NCBI RefSeq assembly: GCF_014697475.1
Contig: NZ_JACJRV010000032.1
Location: 1-64,000, forward strand
DNA: 64,000 bases
Source of the DNA: Nostoc sp. FACHB-152
GTDB taxonomy: Bacteria; Cyanobacteriota; Cyanobacteriia; Cyanobacteriales; Nostocaceae
Reading direction: 5' to 3'
Shown: positions 46,417 to 56,171 of the stretch, piece by piece
How positions within the stretch are numbered: position 1 is the first letter of the stretch
Layout of the letters: the number at the start of each line of letters is the position of its first letter
Program-made: the position numbers and the translations under genes
Notes under the pieces: model-generated
Told to the model about the DNA's origin: nothing
The model's database searches: none
What the model saw: only the letters and a program-made list of their open reading frames with translations

Positions 46417-47118
46417 ATGGCTGTAATTCGTTTAATTTTATTGGTGGCAATACTAGGAGGGCTAACACTGTTGTTAGTCCAAAACTGGTCGCCTGCTATA
46501 TCGTTAGTATTTTTGGGGATGCGTACCCAACCATTACCCCTAGCGATGTGGATTTTATTTGTGACAACAGCAGGTGCATTAACATCTGTATTGTTAACTA
46601 CATTATTCAAATTATCGAGTTATTTTGAGGGGCAACCACGCCAAAATCCGTCGAAATCAACAGCAAGTTCACGGCGTGTCAAAACACCTCGCAGGGAAGA
46701 ACCTACATCTACACCTTTTACTTCTCCATCATCTGCAAGTCAAAATCAGGCTGCTGCCAGCGAAGAATTTGATGATTGGGAAACCCGCAATACAAACGAT
46801 GATTGGGACTTCGAGGAACAGCCACCACAAACTCCTCCGAGACCAAAAACTCAACCTGGAAAGAACTTTGAACCAGAAGAACGCCAAAGGGAACCAAAAA
46901 GTTCTTCTCAGACTGGTTCAGTTTACTCTTACAGCTACCGCGAACCAAAAAACACTGCTGTAGGGAAGACGGAATCTGTTTACGATGCTGATTATCGAGT
47001 AATTATTCCTCCCTATAAACAATCAGATGACGAGGAACCAGCCAATAATGCCGATGACGATGACTGGTCATTTTTTGAAGACGATGAATTTGGGGATGAC
47101 AATAAGCCACGTAAGTAA
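46417..47118 (+). CDS. LapA-like membrane protein with acidic disordered tail
   Basis: 233 residues. Two membrane segments (about 3-21 and 40-63) with NWSPAISLVFLGMRTQPLPL between them match the LapA/DUF1049 domain, an inner-membrane domain linked in other bacteria to lipopolysaccharide assembly. Beyond residue 70 the protein is low-complexity: Pro, Ser, Gln and many Asp/Glu, ending DDDDWSFFEDDEFGDDNKPR. Co-directional with zam and ubiX. Specific role unknown. Confidence 0.75.
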   Translation: MAVIRLILLVAILGGLTLLLVQNWSPAISLVFLGMRTQPLPLAMWILFVTTAGALTSVLLTTLFKLSSYFEGQPRQNPSKSTASSRRVKTPRREEPTSTPFTSPSSASQNQAAASEEFDDWETRNTNDDWDFEEQPPQTPPRPKTQPGKNFEPEERQREPKSSSQTGSVYSYSYREPKNTAVGKTESVYDADYRVIIPPYKQSDDEEPANNADDDDWSFFEDDEFGDDNKPRK

Positions 47119-47161
47119 TTAGTCAAGAGTCAAGTGTCATTAGTTTTTTCCCCTCTGCTCC

Positions 47162-47353
47162 TTAAAGCCGACATTGCTCACGAGACTGTTGCTTGACTTT
47201 GCCATTCATCGCGGCTTCCTGCAAAGTCATGAAAGCATTAAAATCTTCCAAGTCATAGCGAGTAGCCAATAAATGCCGTAATTGATTTTCTGCTTCAACT
47301 GTTAAATAGCCAGTTGTTAAAGCTTGATGTACAACGTCACGAATTCGAGTCAT
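47162..47353 (-). CDS. Small conserved hypothetical protein
   Basis: 63 residues from the ATG at 47353: MTRIRDVVHQALTTGYLTVE, AENQLRHLLATRYDLEDFNA, then FMTLQEAAMNGKVKQQ. Helical and soluble, without cysteine clusters apart from the last residues. Similar short proteins are frequent in filamentous cyanobacteria; function unknown. An upstream ATG at 47377 would add eight residues with no family-like character. Convergent with the lapA-like gene. Confidence 0.7.
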   Translation of the reverse strand: MTRIRDVVHQALTTGYLTVEAENQLRHLLATRYDLEDFNAFMTLQEAAMNGKVKQQSREQCRL

Positions 47354-47793
47354 GGTTGATGCCTCTTTACACACCATATTGATTTAGGCTTAATCCAGTA
47401 AAATATGTATCGGTTTTTGTGTTAAACCTTCAATTTTGCAAAGATTAGGTCATACAAGCTCAAAAATTCAGTCATTTTTTACACCTTGTTCAGTAAAAAT
47501 TATTGATGGTACGCCCTACATTTCTGCGAGTTTTAGAATGACCATACTGTAATGTTAAAAACACGGTATGAGTCCAAGTTCAAATTCTCACAGCAAGACT
47601 AAAAAGTTCCCTAAATTTGTATTGACCGAATTTGTTCGCTTAAAGTTTCAAACAAGCTTTATAAAATTTCCGTTAAGTCTAAAGATATCTAAGTAATAAC
47701 TTCCAAGTCACCTAACAACAGTTAGCAAATTTGTTATAAATTTATTCTTTATTTATTTTGACTTCATAGAATAATAGTTAGGATCTTGCCTAA
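47354..47793. other. Gene-free divergent intergenic region
   Basis: About 440 AT-rich bases (promoters of both neighbours). No hairpin or frame of note. Confidence 0.35.
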
Positions 47794-47820
47794 GTGATAT
47801 TAAATACATTATTAGTAATA

Positions 47821-49434
47821 ATGGCAGCACCTAATTCAAATCAAGTAGAAGAGGAATTTGTTGAGGCTAAAACTAATTGGGAGTTAGAAAAGTTATACGT
47901 AGATTTAGCTTCTAGTAAGGGTAAAGCTTTAACACCTGTAGAAAAGAAATTTCTTAGAGGATTACTGTGTGGTTGTAGCCCGGCGGAAATTGCTAGTATC
48001 GTTTATCAAAGTCGCAGTAGTAGTACTGTTAGAGTCTATCTATCTAATGGATTATATAAATATATAGAAGAAATGCTGAGTAATGCAGCTGGCTACGCAG
48101 TTAAGGTAAAAAATTGGAGCCGCGTAACTTATTTACTGGAAAAGGCTGGGTATAAAAAAACAAAATTCCAATTACCAGCAGAAATCATTCCAATAACACC
48201 ACAAAAAGCAAAAGATCCTGAGGTAGTAAAAATTAAATCGACATCAATTCAAGATTGGGGTGAGGCAATTGATGTGAGTGTTTTCCAAGGGAGAACGGCA
48301 GAACTTGCAAAAACTCAGCAATGGATTTTACAAGAAGATTGTCGCTTACTACTACTCTTGGGTATGGGTGGTATTGGCAAGACAGCTTTTTCGGTGAAAC
48401 TAGCACAGGAAATTCAAGATCAGTTTGATTATGTTATCTGGCGATCGCTCCGTCTTTCCCCTTCCCCAGGACAGATAATTGAACAGTTAATTCAAATTTT
48501 ATTGCCAACACCAGAGACGGTAGTTGCAGAAACTTTAGAAGGGCGCATTTCCCAATTGATCAATTTTTTGCGTAATGCGCGCTGTTTAATTATTTTTGAT
48601 AATTTTGAGGCAATTTTAGCCAGTGGCGATAATGATGCTACATTCACAGCTAGCCATCCAAGGAGCAAGAATGTAATTTCTCCCTTTCCTCTGACGCAAA
48701 TTCAATATCGTTCCGGATATGAATTATATGGAGAACTAATTAGGCGCGTCGGAGAATCTCAACATCAAAGCTGCTTGCTATTAACCAGCAGAGAAAAACC
48801 CACTGAAATAGCTGCTTTAGAAGGAAATACTCTACCTGTTCACTGTTTAAGATTAACTGGTTTAAATAAATCAGACAGTCTTTCAATTCTGAAATTTAAA
48901 GGGTTGGCTAATATCTCAGAAGATAAATGTCGAATTTTATTAGAAAAGTATGCAGGAAATCCCCTATTTTTAAAATTAGTAGCTACGACAATTCAAGAGT
49001 TGTTTGATGGTAATATTGATGATTTTATTGCCCAAGGAACTGTAGTTTTTGGCGAGATGCGCGCCATATTAGACCAACAATTTAATCGATTGTCGCAACT
49101 AGAAAAGCATATGATGTACTGGTTGGCAATGAATCAGAATGCTGTTGCTGTACGCCAATTACAAAAAAATCTCATCCCAGGTTTATCACCGAGGCTATCG
49201 CAAAGATTAATCTTAGAAGCTGTAGATTTATTACATAGGCGATCGCTCATCGAAAAACAAGCTTGTAGCTTTTCTCAAACTCCAGTGTTAACAGAGTATA
49301 TAATTGAACGCTTAATCGAGGAAAACTTAAAATTAAGTGAAGAGCAAGAAAGCTACTTTTTAATGAGTCAGACAATTTTTGCCGCCCACTTACAAAACCA
49401 TATCCCAGAGATTCGTCTGAGTGCCGAGATTTAA
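47821..49434 (+). CDS. NB-ARC (STAND) ATPase with N-terminal vMAP-type helix-turn-helix domain
   Basis: A signalling ATPase of about 537 residues. The N-terminus (about 25-85: GKALTPVEKKFLRGLLCGCS, PAEIASIVYQSRSSSTVRVY) matches the helix-turn-helix domain that opens many cyanobacterial NB-ARC and WD40 proteins. The NB-ARC domain follows, with Walker A GMGGIGKTAF near 181, Walker B CLIIFDNFEAIL near 255, an LLTSREKP sensor motif and a GNPLFLKL (GxP) motif, then a winged helix. Most relatives continue into WD40 or TPR repeats that sense ligand. This one stops right after the winged helix and no repeat remnant lies in the 42 bases before aroK. ATG 47821 is preferred over GTG 47794. It may work with a separate sensor, or be a truncated form. 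Confidence 0.8.
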   Translation: MAAPNSNQVEEEFVEAKTNWELEKLYVDLASSKGKALTPVEKKFLRGLLCGCSPAEIASIVYQSRSSSTVRVYLSNGLYKYIEEMLSNAAGYAVKVKNWSRVTYLLEKAGYKKTKFQLPAEIIPITPQKAKDPEVVKIKSTSIQDWGEAIDVSVFQGRTAELAKTQQWILQEDCRLLLLLGMGGIGKTAFSVKLAQEIQDQFDYVIWRSLRLSPSPGQIIEQLIQILLPTPETVVAETLEGRISQLINFLRNARCLIIFDNFEAILASGDNDATFTASHPRSKNVISPFPLTQIQYRSGYELYGELIRRVGESQHQSCLLLTSREKPTEIAALEGNTLPVHCLRLTGLNKSDSLSILKFKGLANISEDKCRILLEKYAGNPLFLKLVATTIQELFDGNIDDFIAQGTVVFGEMRAILDQQFNRLSQLEKHMMYWLAMNQNAVAVRQLQKNLIPGLSPRLSQRLILEAVDLLHRRSLIEKQACSFSQTPVLTEYIIERLIEENLKLSEEQESYFLMSQTIFAAHLQNHIPEIRLSAEI

Positions 49435-49476
49435 AGTAAAGTGAGGAATTGAGAATTTACTGGAGTAAAGTGACTG

Positions 49477-50037
49477 GTGAGCAGCTTATTGCAAGGAGTC
49501 AGCCTGTACTTAATTGGGATGATGGGTGCTGGTAAGTCAACGGTAGGGCGTTTACTAGCAAAACAGTTGGGTTATTACTTTGTCGATACTGATGATGTTA
49601 TTTCTAAAGCCGCAGGTAAATCCATCAATCAGCTATTTGCCGAAGAAGGGGAAGCAGCATTTCGCCAATTAGAAAGTGATGTTTTGGCACAAGTTAGCGC
49701 GCGTCTCAATTTCACAGTAGCCACAGGTGGCGGAATTGTGATGCGGCGAGAAAATTGGAGTTACCTGCGTCACGGTTTAATTGTGTGGCTAGATGTACCA
49801 GTGGAACTACTTTATGCCCGTTTGGCTGAGGATACCACAAGACCACTGCTGCAAGATCCCGATCCTCAAGGTAAATTGCGATCGCTCCTCGAACAACGCC
49901 AACCACTTTACGCCCAAGCTGATTTGCACATCATAGTACAAGCAGGCGAAACACCTGAACAAATCGCTAACAAAGTTATGGAAGCAATTCCTAGTGTGTT
50001 GAAAACAAATGCATCTCACCAGCAAGCTGAGTCATGA
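49477..50037 (+). CDS. aroK: Shikimate kinase
   Basis: Phosphorylates shikimate in aromatic amino acid synthesis. The 186-residue P-loop kinase shows Walker A LIGMMGAGKSTVGR (Lys20), the shikimate-binding D-D pair in FVDTDDVI, the TGGGIVMRREN motif and the LID Arg in DTTRPLLQ. Translation seems to start at GTG (49477) with GGAG 11 bases upstream. It follows the NB-ARC gene by 42 bases in the same direction and may be read through from it. Confidence 0.93.
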   Translation: MSSLLQGVSLYLIGMMGAGKSTVGRLLAKQLGYYFVDTDDVISKAAGKSINQLFAEEGEAAFRQLESDVLAQVSARLNFTVATGGGIVMRRENWSYLRHGLIVWLDVPVELLYARLAEDTTRPLLQDPDPQGKLRSLLEQRQPLYAQADLHIIVQAGETPEQIANKVMEAIPSVLKTNASHQQAES

Positions 50038-50315
50038 GTGGTCAATATTAGCCTTTCTTTTTCTTTGTAACTTTACGCCTTTGCGTGAGACAAATTCATA
50101 TTTTCACTCAGCAACGCTAACTTTTTTCATGTTATCCCGCTTTTGTCACTTTCCGGGAGGGCGATTTCTAGAAGCCTTATGAGCCAATCAATACAAGCTA
50201 TCCTATTAGAATTGAAACCCTTAATTTTTGGTTAGTCTGCGCAGGCGGACTTTGCCTGTGTAGTAGCGAATTATATTCGCCCAATACTTTTCAAACAACT
50301 ATTTTGGTGCAATAT

Positions 50316-50687
50316 CTAGGTAACCCATCGAGTTACTTGCATACAGCCTTGACCATTATTGTAGACATCTACGGTCATGTAACCGTCAGTACGAACTAGG
50401 CGAGCCACGTATTGTGCAGATCTTGCTCCATTGTCACAAATAACAGTTGGTTCACCTGGACGCAAACTTCGATCTGACCAAGTACACTGACCAGGTTCCA
50501 AGCCCTCGTATATTGCTCCTCTTCCTGGCTGAAAACCGATTTTTACACCATTGTTTCCATCGTTGCTAATAGTTAGTGTTCCGCCACCACGGCAAGTCAT
50601 TGGATAACTAACCTGTGCCATGACTGGTGCTGCTGATAGTAGACTTGCAGCTAATAATGACCCTATCCCAAGAAGTTTTAATATCAT
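50316..50687 (-). CDS. Small secreted protein of unknown function
   Basis: 123 residues. Signal peptide (about 1-25, ending APVMA) and a mature part of about 98 residues with four Cys (TCRGGG, GQCTW, VICDNG, QGCMQV) that could form two disulfides, in a Gly-rich beta-type sequence. The ATG at 50687 is supported by AGGG seven bases upstream; a GTG lies at 50693. I do not recognise the family. Confidence 0.65.
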   Translation of the reverse strand: MILKLLGIGSLLAASLLSAAPVMAQVSYPMTCRGGGTLTISNDGNNGVKIGFQPGRGAIYEGLEPGQCTWSDRSLRPGEPTVICDNGARSAQYVARLVRTDGYMTVDVYNNGQGCMQVTRWVT

Positions 50688-51040
50688 AAACACCCTGCAT
50701 TTAAGTTTGAGTGATGCGTGTGTTTTACTTTTAACCTCAGTTCGGGTTAAAGACTAAATTTTGATCCCTTGAACGAGAAAATAAGAGTTACAGGCTTTCA
50801 AAACCAACGAAAGAATCAGCGTTTGAGCTTATCCTGATCTCAGGTTACTTTTAGTATATTTTTCTATGCAACCAACAGATGCAGTCAGAATAGATTCTTA
50901 ATAATCTGAGTAAACATTTGCATCCCTGCACTATTTACTCAAGTCCTTGATTTTTCTTTTTCATGCGTCAGTTTTAACAGAGAGATTGTGACCAGCGAAA
51001 AAGTCTTTTACACTGACTGCATAAGTTTTAAATCTCAACC
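50688..51040. other. Divergent intergenic region before argB
   Basis: 353 bases; no gene or ARG-box-like palindrome evident. It presumably carries the argB promoter. Confidence 0.35.
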
Positions 51041-51934
51041 ATGATGGTCAACGATACTGAGTATATCAGGCAAGCTGAAGCTACCCGTGTGCGGGTACTC
51101 AGCGAAGCACTACCTTACATTCAACAATTTGCAGGACGCACTGTAGTTGTTAAATACGGTGGTGCGGCGATGAAAGATAGCACCCTTAAAGACAAGGTAA
51201 TCCGGGATATTGTGTTTTTATCTTGTGTTGGCTTACGCCCAATTCTTGTACACGGTGGCGGCCCAGAAATTAACAGTTGGTTAGATAAATTAGGCATTGA
51301 ACCACAATTTAAAAATGGTTTGCGAGTTACCGACGCTCCTACAATGGATGTGGTGGAAATGGTTTTAGTCGGTCGTGTTAATAAAGAGATTGTTTCTTTG
51401 ATTAACCAAGCTGGTGGTATGGCTGTGGGGCTGTGTGGCAAAGATGGTAATTTAATTACTGCTCGTCCCCAAGGTCAAGAAGGTATCGGCTTTGTGGGCG
51501 AAGTTAGCGGTGTTAATATCAAAATTTTAGAAACTCTTTCTAGTAATGGCTATATTCCGGTAGTGTCGAGTGTAGCCGCCGACGATTCGGGACAAGCTTA
51601 TAACATTAACGCAGATACTGTCGCTGGCGAAATTGCTGCGGCACTTGGGGCAGAAAAGTTAATTTTGCTGACCGATACTAGAGGGATTTTAAAAGATTAC
51701 AAAGACCCGTCTACGTTGATTCCGAAAGTAGATATTCGGGAAGCACGTGAACTGATTGCTGAAGGAATAGTCAGTGGGGGGATGATTCCCAAAGTCAATT
51801 GTTGCGTGCGATCGCTTGCTCAAGGAGTTCGTGCTGCACACATTATCGATGGTCGTTTTCCCCACGCGCTGTTGCTTGAAATCTTTACCGATGTTGGTAT
51901 CGGGACGATGATTTTGGGTTCGCAGTTTATGTAA
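51041..51934 (+). CDS. argB: Acetylglutamate kinase
   Basis: Phosphorylates N-acetylglutamate, the controlled step of arginine synthesis. 297 residues with [11 protein letters not shown] at the ATP site, [39 protein letters not shown] and [14 protein letters not shown]. The N-terminal helix ([20 protein letters not shown]) is present; in arginine-sensitive enzymes it mediates hexamer formation and feedback inhibition. In cyanobacteria the PII protein binds ArgB to relieve this inhibition when nitrogen is plentiful. Not linked to other arg genes, but speA is 6.6 kb downstream. Confidence 0.95.
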   Translation: MMVNDTEYIRQAEATRVRVLSEALPYIQQFAGRTVVVKYGGAAMKDSTLKDKVIRDIVFLSCVGLRPILVHGGGPEINSWLDKLGIEPQFKNGLRVTDAPTMDVVEMVLVGRVNKEIVSLINQAGGMAVGLCGKDGNLITARPQGQEGIGFVGEVSGVNIKILETLSSNGYIPVVSSVAADDSGQAYNINADTVAGEIAAALGAEKLILLTDTRGILKDYKDPSTLIPKVDIREARELIAEGIVSGGMIPKVNCCVRSLAQGVRAAHIIDGRFPHALLLEIFTDVGIGTMILGSQFM

Positions 51935-51944
51935 CTTTGTTGTC

Positions 51945-51988
51945 GTTAGCCCTTTGTCTTAACGAATGACTCATGACAAAGGACTAAC
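51945..51988. terminator. Hairpin between convergent argB and the secreted-protein gene
   Basis: A 14-bp stem with one mismatch (51945-51958 with 51975-51988), built from heptamer-like units, fills the 58-base convergent gap. Confidence 0.6.
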
Positions 51989-51992
51989 AACA

Positions 51993-52421
51993 TTACCAAG
52001 GACTTCTAATAATTACCCGCGATCGCCCTCTAAATGGTGTTCGTCTCCAGGAATTATTAATAATCACTGGATTAACTATTGTCGAATCTCTAATTGTGGG
52101 ATTGACAATAGTGGGGTTCACCAGTATGGAATCATTAAACCTGTGATGCCTGACGTAAGGATCATAACCAGGATAGATAGTGCTGGGGTAGGTAGTACGG
52201 CTAGGTAAAAGCCCTGTTGCTGGATCTACAGGCATGGGTGTGGGAATCGGACTACCATAAATAAAAGAACCAACAGCAGGTGGCTGGCTCACACCATAAG
52301 GATTGTTGTGATCAATCACAATTACTTCTTGGGCTGAGGCTGGAGCAATTGCGGTACTCATCAATACCAGAGTAATTCCTGCTCCTAACCAATGGGGTTG
52401 AGAAAGCTTGATTTTAACCAT
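51993..52421 (-). CDS. Secreted Asn/Pro/Ile-rich hypothetical protein
   Basis: 142 residues with a signal peptide ending APASA (about residue 30). The mature part is rich in Pro, Tyr and Asn and holds a run of related units (LVNPTIVNPTIRDSTIVNPV, then IINNSW). The C-terminus is basic (RRTPFRGRSRVIIRSPW). No catalytic motif. Short proteins of this type occur in filamentous cyanobacteria; function unknown. Confidence 0.6.
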   Translation of the reverse strand: MVKIKLSQPHWLGAGITLVLMSTAIAPASAQEVIVIDHNNPYGVSQPPAVGSFIYGSPIPTPMPVDPATGLLPSRTTYPSTIYPGYDPYVRHHRFNDSILVNPTIVNPTIRDSTIVNPVIINNSWRRTPFRGRSRVIIRSPW

Positions 52422-52572
52422 ATTTTGCTCACCTGTATTGAATAATTAGGGATTTTTACAGATGACTACTAGTTAAAATTTTAAAAGTTTATTTACTTGA
52501 AGAGTGCCAGTTTCTCATAAAGATTACAAAAAGATTACTGGCATAGGCAAAATTACGGCAGTACTAATTTTT

Positions 52573-53103
52573 ATGCAGAACGTGAGTGAACAAAGTTTAG
52601 AAATTGCCAGAAAGCGTTACCAAGCCGGAAGAGTTGCTATTGAAAATGGGCAATATCGAGAAGCCATAGAAAATCTGGAAAAGGCAAGCGCATTGTTAGC
52701 GCGTAATTCCCGCTTAGGGGGTGAAGCGCAAATTTGGCTAGTAACAGCTTATGAAGCAGCCGGCAGAAATGAAGAAGCGATCGCACTTTGCAAACAACTC
52801 CAACGACATCCTCACTCAGAAGTTAATAAACAAGCTCGGCGGTTGCTCTACATCTTACAAGCACCAAGGCTCAAACGCCCCAGCGAATGGATGACTGAAA
52901 TTCCAGATTTGGGTGCATTATCAGATAATGAAGCTAAAGTACGTATTACTCCTAATACTGGTAAATCTTCTCCCCAGAAAAAACCTGCTGAACCAGAATT
53001 TGTTGATCTAAGTCAGGTTAATACTAAAGATAATCGCTTTATTTGGGTGGCGATCGCTGCTATTGGTGTAATTATTTCTTATTTAGCTTGGTTAGCTTTT
53101 TAA
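52573..53103 (+). CDS. TPR protein with C-terminal membrane anchor
   Basis: 176 residues. Two TPR-like helical pairs (about 5-95: EIARKRYQAGRVAIENGQYR, EAIENLEKASALL, LGGEAQIWLVTAYEAAGRNE, EAIALCKQL), a polar linker and a C-terminal membrane segment (WVAIAAIGVIISYLAWLAF). A GTG at 52504 would add 23 residues of no family character, so I prefer the ATG at 52573. The next gene (DUF3153) follows after about 35 bases and both are membrane-linked, suggesting an operon. Function unknown. Confidence 0.75.
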   Translation: MQNVSEQSLEIARKRYQAGRVAIENGQYREAIENLEKASALLARNSRLGGEAQIWLVTAYEAAGRNEEAIALCKQLQRHPHSEVNKQARRLLYILQAPRLKRPSEWMTEIPDLGALSDNEAKVRITPNTGKSSPQKKPAEPEFVDLSQVNTKDNRFIWVAIAAIGVIISYLAWLAF

Positions 53104-53138
53104 TTCATACTTGAGTTGTTTTTGGGAGAAGCATAGTG

Positions 53139-54032
53139 ATGAATTTTTCTAACTTGCAAAAGATATTTATGTGGTTAATTCGACCATTTGGGTTGTCGAA
53201 AACAACAATCAAACGCGATCGCATTAACCGTGGCTTTTTCACCCGAAAGCCTATGCTATGGCTGGTAGTAATCACATCTCTGCTGCTGTCTGGATGTGTT
53301 AAGTACGATGTAGGTGTGAACTTTAATCACTCAAATAGCGGTGAACTAGTGCAGCATATTAAGTTAGGAGAACGACTCACTAGTTTTAGTGGTGATTACG
53401 TCTATGCATGGTTAGATAGTATAGAAAATCGCGCTCGTAAACTTGAAGGCAAAGCCCGCCGAATTTCTCAAGAAGAAATCATAGTTACAATTCCCTTTAG
53501 TAATGGGCAAGAGTTACAAACTAAATTCAACGAATTCTTTAGCTCCCATAACACTCAAAAAGTAGAAGTTAACGCCAACAAAACGAATTCAGAACTGCCA
53601 AAAATTGAATCGAATTTACTGTTATTTCAAAATAATTTTTTACTGGTAGTCCGAAATCGTTTAATTTATGATTTAGACTTGCGATCGCTGGCCTTAATCG
53701 CCAGTAAAGGTAACGTCCTCGCTGATACAGGCGCAATTCTCGATTTGGAATTTAGCTTAAAAACCCCTTGGGGTGCTAAAAATATTCAACTCACCGAAAA
53801 TGCTGCCGAACCCCAAAAGCAAGGTAATCAACTGGTATGGCGACTGCAACCCGGTGAACTCAATCATATAGAAGTAGTGTTTTGGCTTCCTAGCCCTCTC
53901 GGTATTGGTGCTTTGTTAATTATTTTGTTCGTCTGGGGCGGACTGTACCTCAGATACAACTTCATGCCCGATCCTAGAATTCAGTATGCGCCTCAACCAG
54001 CAGCTACAGTAGAACTTACACAAGAAGGTTAG
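53139..54032 (+). CDS. DUF3153 membrane lipoprotein-like protein
   Basis: 297 residues. A basic N-terminal stretch precedes a hydrophobic segment ending LLLSGCVKYDV, a possible lipobox with unusually long leader. The extracytoplasmic domain (YDVGVNFNHSNSGELVQHIK, LERKAR-type helices, IVTIPFSNGQELQTKF) matches DUF3153, found in cyanobacteria and chloroplast-bearing lineages. A C-terminal membrane span follows (GIGALLIILFVWGGLYL). Probably co-transcribed with the TPR gene. Role unknown. Confidence 0.75.
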   Translation: MNFSNLQKIFMWLIRPFGLSKTTIKRDRINRGFFTRKPMLWLVVITSLLLSGCVKYDVGVNFNHSNSGELVQHIKLGERLTSFSGDYVYAWLDSIENRARKLEGKARRISQEEIIVTIPFSNGQELQTKFNEFFSSHNTQKVEVNANKTNSELPKIESNLLLFQNNFLLVVRNRLIYDLDLRSLALIASKGNVLADTGAILDLEFSLKTPWGAKNIQLTENAAEPQKQGNQLVWRLQPGELNHIEVVFWLPSPLGIGALLIILFVWGGLYLRYNFMPDPRIQYAPQPAATVELTQEG

Positions 54033-54111
54033 TTGTTGAGATTGGGTGTAAGGGTGTAAGGGTGAACGAGTTTTGAAAAACTACACCCCTAAACCCCTGC
54101 CCCCTTTCTTT

Positions 54112-54762
54112 CTAAGGAGACAATCGTTCAATCTGCCAGTTGCCATCATCTAAAAGAGTATACAGCAGGCGATCGTGCAACCGACTAGGGCGACCTTGCC
54201 AAAACTCAATTTCTGAAGGAATAACGCGCAAACCACCCCAATGAGGAGGGCGGGGAATTTCCTGATTTTCATACTTACTCTGAAATTCCTGCATTCGCTG
54301 TTCTAAAAATTCACGGCTTTCGATAACTTCACTTTGATTAGAAACCCAAGCACCTAGGCGGCTGTTGGGAGGACGACTATTAAAATATCCATCTGACTCT
54401 TGTTCAGATACTTTTTCCACACGCCCACAAATACGGACTTGGCGTTCTAATTCTGCCCACCAAAAAACCAACGCTGCTTGCGGATTTTCTGCGAGTTCTT
54501 GTCCTTTGTGGCTGTTGTAATTGGTGAAGAAGACAAAGCCTCGCTCATCAAAGTCTTTTAGTAGTACCATTCTGGCTGCTGGTTGGGCATCTGGCGTTGC
54601 CGTCGCCAAAGTCATAGCATTAGGTTCGGGAAGTTGAGCAGCTAATGCCTGCTCAAACCATTTTTTAAATTGTATAAATGGATTAGGATCAACCTCAGTT
54701 TCAGTTAAGTCTTGCAAGGTGTAGTCTTTGCGGAGGTCGGCTATGCTGGTGTCCATCGTCAT
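54112..54762 (-). CDS. pdxH: Pyridoxamine 5'-phosphate oxidase
   Basis: FMN enzyme that makes pyridoxal 5'-phosphate. 216 residues with [56 protein letters not shown] and the C-terminal signature [15 protein letters not shown] plus WQIERLSP. The length is normal. Divergent from the AI-2E transporter gene with a 120-base gap. Confidence 0.93.
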   Translation of the reverse strand: MTMDTSIADLRKDYTLQDLTETEVDPNPFIQFKKWFEQALAAQLPEPNAMTLATATPDAQPAARMVLLKDFDERGFVFFTNYNSHKGQELAENPQAALVFWWAELERQVRICGRVEKVSEQESDGYFNSRPPNSRLGAWVSNQSEVIESREFLEQRMQEFQSKYENQEIPRPPHWGGLRVIPSEIEFWQGRPSRLHDRLLYTLLDDGNWQIERLSP

Positions 54763-54882
54763 TTATGTTCTCTATAACAGATACACTTATACAGGTCTTT
54801 GTTAAAAATATCTATGACCATTGTCAGTATCAATATCAGTTTTATAAGCTTATTTTTAAAATATTTAAATTAATTAGATGCT

Positions 54883-55977
54883 ATGCGCCGTTCAGCCTCT
54901 CTGCAAACTTTGTTATTCTACGGTCTGAGCGGCCCAATTCTCGCTCTCAATGTTTGGCTGCTCTCGGTACTGTTCACTTATTTTAAGCATCCGATTACGA
55001 TTCTTAGTATCGCGGCGATTTTGGCGTTTTTACTTAATTACCCAGTGAAGTTTTTTGAACGCGCCCGCATTACTCGTACCCAGGCAGTAATCATAGTTTT
55101 GCTGGCAACTTTAACTTTAGTTGGTATTTTAGGCGTTACTTTAGTTCCGATAGTTATTGACCAAACAATTCAACTGTTAAATAAAATTCCTGATTGGCTA
55201 AGTGCTAGTCAAGCAAACCTAGAACAGCTTGAGGCATTTGCCAAACAGCGACGCTTACGCTTAGACTTACGACTATTTAGCAGTCAACTTAATAGCAGTA
55301 TTCAAAGTCTGGTGCAGCAGTTAGCTTCTAGTGCAGTCGGCGTAGCCGGCACTTTGCTATCAGGACTATTAAATATTGTGTTAGTGGTTGTGCTGGCATT
55401 TTATATGCTGTTATATGGCGAGCGCGTCTGGTACGGTTTGATTAATCTTCTGCCCTCTCATATTGGAATACCTTTAACCGTATCTTTGCAGCTAAATTTT
55501 CAAAGATTCTTTTTGAGTCAATTATTACTGGGTTTATTCATGGTGCTGACTCTCACCCCAACCTTTATTGGACTCAAAGTACCTTTTGCTCTATTGTTTG
55601 CCATAGTTATTGGCATCTCAGAACTCATTCCCTTTATTGGGGCGGCCCTTGGCATTAGTTTGGTAACAATTTTGGTAATGCTACAAAATGGTTGGTTAGC
55701 AGTGCAAGTTGCGATCGCAGCGATTATTATGCAGCAAATTAAAGATAATTTGTTAGCCCCAAAATTATTAGGAGATTTTATTGGACTCAATCCGATTTGG
55801 ATTTTTGTCTCTATTTTGATGGGATTTGAAATTGCCGGATTGTTGGGTACACTTGTGGCTGTTCCTATCGCTGGGACTATCAAAGGCACGTTTGATGCGA
55901 TCAAAAGCAATAAAGGAGGAAATTTCGTATCAACCGTTACTATTCCTCACAATCCACCCAATGAAGATAAAAACTAG
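54883..55977 (+). CDS. AI-2E (PerM/YdiK) family transporter
   Basis: 364-residue membrane protein with about eight spans in the family pattern: paired N-terminal helices (LLFYGLSGPILALNVWLLSV, ILSIAAILAFLLNYPVKFFE), a central cytoplasmic helical region, and the C-terminal signature KVPFALLFAIVIGISELIPF, GAALG, MQQIKDNLLAPKLLGDFIGL, NPIWIFVSIL. Members range from exporters to sodium/proton antiporters, so the substrate is open. Confidence 0.88.
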   Translation: MRRSASLQTLLFYGLSGPILALNVWLLSVLFTYFKHPITILSIAAILAFLLNYPVKFFERARITRTQAVIIVLLATLTLVGILGVTLVPIVIDQTIQLLNKIPDWLSASQANLEQLEAFAKQRRLRLDLRLFSSQLNSSIQSLVQQLASSAVGVAGTLLSGLLNIVLVVVLAFYMLLYGERVWYGLINLLPSHIGIPLTVSLQLNFQRFFLSQLLLGLFMVLTLTPTFIGLKVPFALLFAIVIGISELIPFIGAALGISLVTILVMLQNGWLAVQVAIAAIIMQQIKDNLLAPKLLGDFIGLNPIWIFVSILMGFEIAGLLGTLVAVPIAGTIKGTFDAIKSNKGGNFVSTVTIPHNPPNEDKN

Positions 55978-56171
55978 GAGGCAATTAAGAGAGCAGAGGG
56001 GAAAGAACTAATGACCATTGACTAAGCACTTATTAAGTTATCTTACTTAACTTCCAGTATAAAAACCTAATGATATATTAGTTTGTCCATAAATAAAAAA
56101 TTAACTACACTATTTTGCTGGGATTTGTTTCACCGACCTCAAATCACAACTTCCATAATTCGGAAATCAGA

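Noticed and set aside
46625-46963. 112-codon frame overlapping the lapA-like gene
   Set aside because: Shadow of the low-complexity tail; composition is His/Leu/Lys noise.
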